From NCBI GenBank assembly GCA_030622395.1, contig JAUXGF010000228.1, positions 1 through 5,511 on the forward strand: a stretch of DNA of 5,511 bases, in the 5' to 3' direction. The first letter of the stretch is position 1; each line of letters begins with the position of its first letter. The DNA is from Calditrichaceae bacterium (lineage in GTDB: Bacteria; Calditrichota; Calditrichia; Calditrichales; Calditrichaceae). Position numbers and translations under genes: made by a program. The notes under the pieces were generated by a model. It made no database searches and was not told the origin of the DNA. It saw only the letters and a list, made by a program, of their open reading frames with translations. This document shows positions 1 through 5,511 of the stretch, one piece after another.

Positions 1-1
1 A

Positions 2-2881
2 ATTGGAGGATATGCAGATGAGGGATTGATTTACAAGGATCCCAACGTACATGAACAATATCTTTTTCAAAAAGACATTCCGTTTTTTAAAAAACAGACG
101 CGTACAATTATGGGTAAAAATCAAAAGATTGACCCGATAAGAATTTTTGATTATATCGAAAACGATGGATATGGAGGTTTTGAGAAAGCGTTTTTAAAAT
201 CCGACCCGCAATGGATTATCGAGGAAGTTAAGAAATCAGGTATAAGAGGCCGCGGCGGCGCCGGATTCCCGACAGGTAAAAAATGGGAATTTGCAAGAGC
301 TTCCGGCAATAGCAATGGACAAAAGTATATAATATGCAATTGTGATGAAGGGGATCCGGGCGCCTACATGGACCGCAGCCTTCTTGAAGGAAATCCACAC
401 AGTATTATAGAAGGAATGCTTTTAGCGGGTATGGCTATTGGAGCTGATAAGGGTATAATTTATGTCCGTGATGAATATCCTCTTGCTATAAAACATATTA
501 AAATTGCCTTACGCCAAGCTGAAGATATTGGTCTGTTAGGTAAAAATATTTTTGGGACAAAATTTGATTTTGAAATTGAAATTTTCCGCGGCGCCGGAGC
601 TTTTGTTTGCGGCGAGGAAACTGCGTTGATTAAATCTATTGAAGGTTTTATGGGCGAACCGAGACAGCGTCCGCCTTATCCGATTGAAAAAGGAATTGGA
701 GGAAATCCCACCTGTATTAATAATGTTGAAACTCTGGCTAATATACCGGTAATTATAAAACAAGGAGCAAAAGAATACGCCAAAGTAGGTGTGCCCGGCA
801 ATACAGGAACTAAGATTTTTTCCTTAGTAGGTAAAATTAAAAACACCGGTCTTGTGGAAGTGCCCCTGGGCATTAAAATGAGCGAAGTCGTTTACGATAT
901 TGGCGGCGGCTCTGCAAGCAAAACAAAGATCAAGGCTGTACAGACAGGCGGACCTTCGGGAGGTTGTATTCCTGCCCGCATGTTTGATATTCCTGTTGAT
1001 TACGACAGCCTTACCAAAGCAGGTTCAATTATGGGTTCAGGCGGGATGATTGTCATGGACGAGAACACCTGCATGGTCGACATCGCTAAATATTTTATGA
1101 ATTTTTTAAAAGAAGAGTCATGCGGTAAGTGTTTCACCTGCCGTAAAGGCACCCAGAGAATGTATGAACTTCTCGATGATATTTCCAAAGGAAAAGGAAC
1201 GCTTGAGCATCTCGATCTCCTTGAGGAGCTTGCATTAGTAGTTAAGGATACAACTATGTGCGGTCTCGGTCAGTCCGCCGCCAATCCTGTGCTTAGCACG
1301 CTGCGTTATTTCCGCGAGGAATATGAACGGCATATTATTCAAAAAAAATGCGACGCTTTTGTCTGCACGGAACTTGTAGGGGCGCCATGCCAGTCTGCAT
1401 GTCCGGTAGGAACGGAAGCCTGGCGTTATGTGGCTCACATAGCCCGCGGCGAGTACCAGGAAGCTTACACTGCTATCCGCGAGGCTAATCCCTTCCCGTC
1501 TGTATGCGCCCGCGTTTGCGATCATCAATGCGAAGAACGCTGCCGCGCCGGTACAAGCGGAGGCGATCCGGTGGCTATTCGGGCGCTTAAGCGCTTTATA
1601 ACAGATCGAATTGAACCATCCAGTTATAAACCTGTAAGAGCTCCGGGTAAAAAAGGAGACGCACCGTCGGTAGCGGTTATCGGAGCGGGACCAGCCGGAC
1701 TTACAACAGCCCACTATCTTTCTTTAAAAGGATACAAGGTTACTGTTTTCGAGGCTGAGGACGAACCGGGCGGAATGCTGTTCTGTGCAATCCCTTCCTA
1801 CCGCCTGCCGAGAGAGACAATCAAAAAAGAAATTGCTTCTCTTTTAGATGATAATATCACCCTGAAATGCAATACTGCCCTTGGAAACGGCATAACAATT
1901 GATAAGCTGTTTAAAGAGGGATATAAAGCTGTTTTACTGGCTATGGGAGCGCACAAAAGCAAACCGCTTGGGCTCAAAGATGAGGATGCAGAAGGCGTTT
2001 ATCCGTCAATTGAATTCCTTAAAGCCTTTAACCTGCGAAACGAACAGCTTGCCAAAGGGCGGGTTGGAGTGATAGGAGGCGGTAATTCCGCCATTGACGC
2101 CGCACGCACGGCGCTTCGTCAAAAAGATGTGGAAAGCGTTACTATCCTTTACCGCCGGACACGAGAGGAGATGCCCGCTTTTGCGGAAGAAATTGACGCC
2201 GCCGATCAGGAAGGCATAAATATCCAAACATTGGTTACTCCTACTAAAGTAATCACTACAAGCGGACTTTTTTCGGGACTGGAATGTATCAAAAATGAAT
2301 TAGGGGATACCGACGCCAGTGGACGGCGCAGACCCGTTCCCCTAAAAGGCACCGAGTATGTAATTGAGTTGGATACTCTTGTTGTAGCTATCAGCGAGGA
2401 TTCCGGCGTCGATAGTATAGGCCCGGTTCGTTCCAGTAAAATTGAGATAACCGACTGGAATACGGTAAAAGTTGATAAATATACTTTACTCTCCAGCCGT
2501 CCGGGAGTTTTTGCCGCGGGCGATGTGGTAACGGGACCTAATACTGTTATCGAAGCTATAGCCGCCGGTAAAAATGCCGCAGTAATGATTGATCATTATA
2601 TCAAAGGCGAAAAACTGGATCAACCGGCAGAACTCAACCTGCCGCAGGTTTATATCGAGCCGTTAGAGGCTGAACCTGAAGACGCCTTGCAAGCCGGACG
2701 CGTTGAAACGCCCAGGGCTTCTGTGGAATGGCGCAAACGTAACTTCGCCGAGGTAGAGGTTACGCTTTCCGTTGAAGAAGCCAGGCGTGAGGCAAGTAGA
2801 TGTTTGCGATGCGACCTGGAATTCACGCAGCCGCAAGAAGTTGAAGAAGAAACTGTGGCAACAGGAGGGAAATCAGCATGA
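2..2881 (+). CDS. NuoF/HydB-GltD fusion: NADH-FMN module joined to NADPH-FAD oxidoreductase module (5' partial)
   Basis: Soluble flavin/Fe-S oxidoreductase subunit. Residues are numbered from the Leu codon TTG at 26. The NuoF part (about 15-436) has the FMN/NADH glycine loop GRGGAGFPTG (75-84), CDEGDPGAYMDR (106-117), GAGAFVCGEETAL (189-201), an SLBB-like segment (about 260-300) and the N3 [4Fe-4S] ligands C366, C369, C372 and C412. A linker with H436, C442 and C447 leads to the GltD part: Fe-S ligands C455, C459, C494, C498, C502 and C506; FAD loop GAGPAG (553-558); NADPH loop GGGNSA (684-689); YRRTREEMPA (709-718), which suggests NADP(H); FAD-contacting AAGD (830-833); and a C-terminal CxxC (C926, C929). 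The frame is open to the left edge, and the first residues resemble the end of the HydB thioredoxin-like domain. TTG 26 has no well-spaced Shine-Dalgarno, so the gene almost certainly starts upstream. It overlaps the next gene by ATGA. Module assignment is strong; the net reaction and bifurcation are inference. Confidence 0.93.
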   Translation: MGGYADEGLIYKDPNVHEQYLFQKDIPFFKKQTRTIMGKNQKIDPIRIFDYIENDGYGGFEKAFLKSDPQWIIEEVKKSGIRGRGGAGFPTGKKWEFARASGNSNGQKYIICNCDEGDPGAYMDRSLLEGNPHSIIEGMLLAGMAIGADKGIIYVRDEYPLAIKHIKIALRQAEDIGLLGKNIFGTKFDFEIEIFRGAGAFVCGEETALIKSIEGFMGEPRQRPPYPIEKGIGGNPTCINNVETLANIPVIIKQGAKEYAKVGVPGNTGTKIFSLVGKIKNTGLVEVPLGIKMSEVVYDIGGGSASKTKIKAVQTGGPSGGCIPARMFDIPVDYDSLTKAGSIMGSGGMIVMDENTCMVDIAKYFMNFLKEESCGKCFTCRKGTQRMYELLDDISKGKGTLEHLDLLEELALVVKDTTMCGLGQSAANPVLSTLRYFREEYERHIIQKKCDAFVCTELVGAPCQSACPVGTEAWRYVAHIARGEYQEAYTAIREANPFPSVCARVCDHQCEERCRAGTSGGDPVAIRALKRFITDRIEPSSYKPVRAPGKKGDAPSVAVIGAGPAGLTTAHYLSLKGYKVTVFEAEDEPGGMLFCAIPSYRLPRETIKKEIASLLDDNITLKCNTALGNGITIDKLFKEGYKAVLLAMGAHKSKPLGLKDEDAEGVYPSIEFLKAFNLRNEQLAKGRVGVIGGGNSAIDAARTALRQKDVESVTILYRRTREEMPAFAEEIDAADQEGINIQTLVTPTKVITTSGLFSGLECIKNELGDTDASGRRRPVPLKGTEYVIELDTLVVAISEDSGVDSIGPVRSSKIEITDWNTVKVDKYTLLSSRPGVFAAGDVVTGPNTVIEAIAAGKNAAVMIDHYIKGEKLDQPAELNLPQVYIEPLEAEPEDALQAGRVETPRASVEWRKRNFAEVEVTLSVEEARREASRCLRCDLEFTQPQEVEEETVATGGKSA
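2863..2869 (+). promoter_or_regulatory. Ribosome binding site for the Fe-S relay gene
   Basis: AGGAGGG lies 8 bases before the ATG at 2878, inside the 3' end of the upstream gene. With the ATGA overlap it supports this start and suggests translational coupling. Confidence 0.8.
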
Positions 2882-3558
2882 TTACATTAAAAATAAACGG
2901 ACTTGACGTCCAGGTTGAAAAGGGAACAACCTTGCTGGAAGCCGCTAAGTTTTTAGGCTTTCCAATTCCGACTCTTTGTTTTATGGAAGGGCTGTCGCCT
3001 TACGGAGCCTGCCGGCTATGTGTTGTGGAAATCGGAAAAGAACCGAATTCAAAGCTGGTCACATCATGCACATATCCGGCGGAAGAGGGTTTAATTGTAA
3101 GAACCGCTTCGTCGCGGGTTCTAAGAGCGCGCAAAATGATTCTGGAGCTTCTGCTGGCTTCCTGCCCTCAATCAAAAGTTATTCAGGATCTGGCTTCGGC
3201 GCATAATATCCGCCAGCAGCGATTTAAACAGGAATACGAAGATTGCATCATGTGCGGGTTATGTGTGCGGATGTGCGAAGAGCAGATGATGGCAAAAGCT
3301 ATCGGTTTTCGCGGACGCGGTGAAAACAGGAGTGTCGGAACTCCCTTTGATATTAAATCGGACGTTTGCCGGTTATGCGGAGCCTGTATGTATATATGTC
3401 CGGTTTGTCAGCTTAGGTGTACATACAACGAACCGGAAAAAGCAATCTGTGGAGCTTGCGCAAATCTCAGCCCGCCGTGTGTGGAAAAAGAACAATTCGA
3501 TGATATGATGTGCTACATGGATCCCTGTGTTGCATGTGAGATAAAAGACAATAAATGA
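2878..3558 (+). CDS. NuoG/HydA-N-like iron-sulfur electron-relay subunit
   Basis: Small (226 aa) cytoplasmic electron-transfer protein, probably the wire between the flavin sites of the complex. Residues 1-75 form a plant-type ferredoxin domain with [2Fe-2S] ligands C34, C45, C48 and C64 (C-x10-C-x2-C-x15-C). Residues 85-118 sit where NuoG/HydA carries the His-Cys [4Fe-4S] domain, but only one Cys (C96) and no HxxxC pattern remain, so that cluster appears lost. Two [4Fe-4S] motifs follow: C123, C126, C129, C133 and C164, C167, C170, C174 (the last followed by Pro). The C-terminal 45 residues are unusually cysteine-rich (C177, C181, C191, C194, C201, C212, C217, C220). The protein is far shorter than NuoG and has no molybdopterin or H-cluster domain. 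In the Stn enzyme the equivalent domain is fused to GltD; here GltD sits on the preceding gene. The start is supported by AGGAGGG and the ATGA overlap. Annotation pipelines may call it HoxU-, NuoG- or ferredoxin-like. Confidence 0.9.
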   Translation: MITLKINGLDVQVEKGTTLLEAAKFLGFPIPTLCFMEGLSPYGACRLCVVEIGKEPNSKLVTSCTYPAEEGLIVRTASSRVLRARKMILELLLASCPQSKVIQDLASAHNIRQQRFKQEYEDCIMCGLCVRMCEEQMMAKAIGFRGRGENRSVGTPFDIKSDVCRLCGACMYICPVCQLRCTYNEPEKAICGACANLSPPCVEKEQFDDMMCYMDPCVACEIKDNK

Positions 3559-3565
3559 AAATAAC

Positions 3566-3570
3566 GGAGG
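3566..3570 (+). promoter_or_regulatory. Ribosome binding site deciding the start of the FMN protein
   Basis: GGAGG lies 8 bases before the ATG at 3579. The earlier in-frame ATG at 3555 overlaps the preceding stop as ATGA but has only A-rich sequence with no Shine-Dalgarno in front of it. The start at 3579 is therefore preferred, shortening the protein from 537 to 529 residues. Confidence 0.75.
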
Positions 3571-3578
3571 ATAATAGA

Positions 3579-5168
3579 ATGTCAACAACACTATCGAGAG
3601 TAAACTCTTCAGCGGCAACTTTAACAAAGAACAGAACCGAAGACTCGGTAACGCCTGCATCGGGAATGTGCGTAACCTGCGTTGACGGCTGTATCGGAAT
3701 GTGCGAGATTGGAAAATCCGCTTATCGAGGTCACGAAGTGATTTATCCCCAGCCATTCGGGGTGATAACTACAGCCGCAGAAAAAACCTATCCTGTTGAT
3801 TACTCACATTTCAACATAATGGGCACCGCTGTAGGCGCGCACGGAATAGAGGCTGACAGCGATAAAGCCATCTTTCCGGCTGTAAATATTGAAGCTGTTT
3901 TCGGGCACGATAAAGGGCTGAAATTTCGCTATCCGTGGGTTATACCCGGTATCGGTTCAACGAATATAGCCAAGAATAACTGGGAAGGACTGGCTATTGG
4001 TTCAGCTCTGGCGGGCACCGGTTTAACAATCGGAGAAAATGTCGTTGGAATGGACCCTGAATCGGTAATTAAAAATGGTAAAGCAGCGGATACAGTTGAT
4101 CTTAAACGCCGCGTTAAACTTTACAAGGATTACCAGCGTGACGGTTACGGAGCTATAATTGTTCAAGCCAATGTTGAAGACACGCGTCTTGGCGTTCAGG
4201 AGTACGCTATTCAAAAATTAGGAGTTAAATGCGTTGAACTCAAATGGGGTCAGGGCGCAAAAGATATCGGCGGCGAGGTAAAGATTAAAGATTTGAAGAA
4301 AGCCCAGATGCTCTATAAACGCGGCTATATTGTTTTGCCTGATCCAACCGATCCCAATGTTATTAAAGCTTTTGAGCGCGGCGCTTTCAAAGAATTTGAA
4401 CGTCATTCACGCGTCGGTATGGTTACGGAAGAATCATTTGCCAAACGGGTAGAAGAGCTGCGTAAAGCGGGCGCCAAATACATTTTCCTTAAGACAGGCG
4501 CATACAGACCCGCCGACCTGGCGCGGGCAATAAAGTACGCCTCAAAATATAAACTTGATTTATTAACGGTTGACGGAGCAGGCGGCGGCACAGGTATGAG
4601 CCCCTGGCGCATGATGAATGAGTGGGGCATGCCTCCGGTTGAGCTGCATTCTCTGCTTTATAAATACGCTAAACGTCTTTCCGACCAGGGCGAGCATATA
4701 CCTGCGCTGGCATTAGCCGGAGGCTTTACTTTTGAAGATCAAATATTTAAAGGACTTGCTTTAGGCGCGCCGTTTGTAAAACTGATCGGTATGGCTCGTA
4801 GCCCCATTGCCGCGGCGATGGTGGGAAAAACAATCGGAAAAACGATTGATGAAAACCAGGTGCCGGTATATATAGAGCGGTTCGGAAACACGAAAGATGA
4901 AATTTTTGTAACCGCCTCCGATCTTCGTGTAGAGTTAGGCGATAAAGAATTTGAAAAAGTCCCCACAGGCGCTCTTGGACTTTATACCTATTATGAACGG
5001 CTGGCTCAGGGACTGCGTCAGTTTATGGCCGGCAGCCGCAAATTTGCGCTTGAATACATATCTCGTAACGATATAACAGCGTTAACTCATCAAGCCGAAG
5101 AGATCAGCGGCATTAAATATGTGATGGATTTGGATGAAACGGAAGTAGATGAGATACTTAAAAAGTAA
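3579..5168 (+). CDS. FMN-binding glutamate-synthase-family protein (GltB central-domain-like), with N-terminal Cys4 motif
   Basis: Stand-alone alpha/beta-barrel flavoprotein (529 aa from ATG 3579) related to the FMN/2-oxoglutarate domain of glutamate synthase. Visible barrel signatures are GQGAKDIGGEV (224-234, matching the GOGAT QGAKPGEGG loop), DGAGGGTGMSP (332-342, matching DGGTGASP) and LAGGFTFEDQIFKGLALGA (379-397, likely the FMN phosphate region). It lacks the N-terminal class-II glutaminase and the C-terminal GXGXG domain of GltB. Only five cysteines are present: C31, C34, C38, C42 and C218. The three that hold the 3Fe-4S cluster in GOGAT, expected around residues 400-425, are missing. 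The N-terminal C-x2-C-x3-C-x3-C motif could bind a [4Fe-4S] cluster instead. Position behind the GltD-fusion and relay genes suggests it takes electrons from them. Without a glutaminase it may use ammonia, another amino donor or a different substrate. Fold assignment is strong; the reaction is unknown. Confidence 0.9.
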   Translation: MSTTLSRVNSSAATLTKNRTEDSVTPASGMCVTCVDGCIGMCEIGKSAYRGHEVIYPQPFGVITTAAEKTYPVDYSHFNIMGTAVGAHGIEADSDKAIFPAVNIEAVFGHDKGLKFRYPWVIPGIGSTNIAKNNWEGLAIGSALAGTGLTIGENVVGMDPESVIKNGKAADTVDLKRRVKLYKDYQRDGYGAIIVQANVEDTRLGVQEYAIQKLGVKCVELKWGQGAKDIGGEVKIKDLKKAQMLYKRGYIVLPDPTDPNVIKAFERGAFKEFERHSRVGMVTEESFAKRVEELRKAGAKYIFLKTGAYRPADLARAIKYASKYKLDLLTVDGAGGGTGMSPWRMMNEWGMPPVELHSLLYKYAKRLSDQGEHIPALALAGGFTFEDQIFKGLALGAPFVKLIGMARSPIAAAMVGKTIGKTIDENQVPVYIERFGNTKDEIFVTASDLRVELGDKEFEKVPTGALGLYTYYERLAQGLRQFMAGSRKFALEYISRNDITALTHQAEEISGIKYVMDLDETEVDEILKK

Positions 5169-5238
5169 TGTTAATTATTGAGTAAAAATTAGATAGTAGT
5201 TCTAAATATCATATTCTGTAAAATCCATTTAAAATTAT

Positions 5239-5275
5239 AAACCCCAATGATTAAAACCATCAGGGTTTGTTTTTT
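5239..5275 (+). terminator. Intrinsic (Rho-independent) terminator after the operon
   Basis: AAACCC (5239-5244) pairs with GGGTTT (5263-5268). An inner TGAT (5248-5251) pairs with ATCA (5259-5262) across a 7-base loop, with a CAA bulge on the 5' side. A G and six Ts (5270-5275) follow. It lies about 70 bases after the stop at 5168. The opposite strand has no comparable T-run, so it probably acts only on the + strand. Confidence 0.8.
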
Positions 5276-5439
5276 ATAATGAGATATAATTAGTGTCTGA
5301 AACAAAAATTGTCTAAATGTCATTTTCCTGTAATGAGCGGGGTATTAAAATAAACGTATGTTTTTATCATATTCAATAATTAGCCTATCATATTAAATTT
5401 ATATGACATAGTATTTATTTTACTAATATTAAATACAGC

Positions 5440-5450
5440 TTGCGACGCAA
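5440..5450. repeat. Perfect 11-bp palindrome, possible operator
   Basis: TTGCG-A-CGCAA is a perfect inverted repeat with a one-base centre. Its GC core stands out in a stretch of nearly pure A and T. It lies about 22 bases before a possible -35 element. A DNA-binding-protein site is plausible, but only one copy is visible and the repeat is short. Confidence 0.35.
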
Positions 5451-5472
5451 TATCTGAATTGCATAATAGGGC

Positions 5473-5502
5473 TTAACATTTTGAAATTTAATGTATTATA
5501 TT
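5473..5502 (+). promoter_or_regulatory. Weak sigma-70-like promoter candidate reading toward the right edge
   Basis: TTAACA (5473-5478) is followed after 18 bases by TATATT (5497-5502), each one mismatch from consensus. An alternative -10 is TATTAT at 5494-5499 with 15-base spacing. Such matches arise easily by chance in AT-rich DNA, and no downstream gene is visible. Confidence 0.2.
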
Positions 5503-5511
5503 CACTTTTAA

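Larger units (their letters stand above)
5276..5511. other. AT-rich intergenic spacer without a gene
   Basis: From the stop at 5168 to the window end (343 bases) no coding sequence is supportable. The longest + strand reading I followed here (5317-5379, 20 codons) has no Shine-Dalgarno. The part after the terminator is strongly AT-rich and holds a GC-cored palindrome at 5440-5450, repeats of TATCATATT, and a weak promoter candidate near the end. It may be the upstream region of a gene beyond the right edge. Confidence 0.7.

Noticed and set aside
26..28. TTG at 26 as the true start of the first gene
   Set aside because: The frame stays open to the window edge, the preceding residues (IGGYADEG) match the usual end of the HydB thioredoxin-like domain, and the nearest GGAGGA (5-10) is 15 bases away, too far for a good start.
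249..597. GC-rich 11-base repeat GCGGCGCCGGA near 250 and 587
   Set aside because: Both copies encode glycine loops (RGGAG and RGAG) of the NuoF fold with the same codon choice, so protein sequence explains them.
1235..1714. 159-codon minus-strand open frame opposite the NuoF-GltD joint
   Set aside because: It is fully antisense to conserved cluster motifs and has no family signature. It is a by-product of codon use in the real gene.
3555..3557. ATG overlapping the preceding stop as the start of the FMN protein
   Set aside because: It has no Shine-Dalgarno, while the in-frame ATG at 3579 has GGAGG at ideal spacing. Coupled initiation at 3555 is not excluded.
3373..3756. 127-codon minus-strand open frame across the end of the relay gene
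   Set aside because: It lies opposite two well-supported genes with clear Fe-S motifs and has no recognisable domain. It is a shadow.
5317..5379. 20-codon open frame in the 3' spacer
   Set aside because: It has no ribosome binding site, no recognisable peptide motif, and a length expected by chance.

Overview
The window holds one co-directional cluster of three soluble redox genes on the + strand (about 2-5168), followed by an intrinsic terminator and about 240 bases of AT-rich DNA with no gene. The encoded parts are a NuoF/HydB-type NADH-flavin module fused to a GltD/NfnB-type NADPH-FAD module (first gene, 5' end outside the window), a small NuoG/HydA-N-type iron-sulfur relay protein, and an FMN-binding glutamate-synthase-like barrel protein. 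No membrane segment or signal peptide is visible, so the products are probably a cytoplasmic complex. The mix of flavin and Fe-S modules, including a HydB-like NuoF of the type found in electron-bifurcating enzymes, points to a strictly anaerobic bacterium. Strong AGGAGG-like ribosome binding sites and ATG starts fit a bacterium. Base composition is mixed: very AT-rich in the first few hundred bases and after the operon, richer in GC in between. I cannot assign a phylum.

Layout: 2-2881 NuoF-GltD fusion, open at the left edge; 2878-3558 Fe-S relay protein, overlapping the first gene by ATGA; 3579-5168 FMN glutamate-synthase-family protein, 20 bases after the relay gene and with its own Shine-Dalgarno; 5239-5275 terminator; 5276-5511 AT-rich spacer with a GC-cored 11-bp palindrome and a weak promoter candidate.

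How the genes may work together (inference): the NuoF half would oxidise or reduce NAD(H) at FMN, the relay protein would carry electrons through [2Fe-2S] and [4Fe-4S] clusters, and the GltD half would handle NADP(H) at FAD. This is the parts list of the Stn-type (Sporomusa-type) bifurcating transhydrogenase, but there the GltD domain is, as I recall, fused to the NuoG-like subunit. Here it is fused to the NuoF-like subunit. The third gene adds an FMN barrel that lacks both the glutaminase domain and the 3Fe-4S cysteines of true glutamate synthase but carries its own N-terminal four-cysteine motif. The usual NuoE/HydC partner is not in the window and would be expected upstream. The cluster is a good candidate for an uncharacterised multi-flavin, possibly electron-bifurcating oxidoreductase whose final substrate is unknown.
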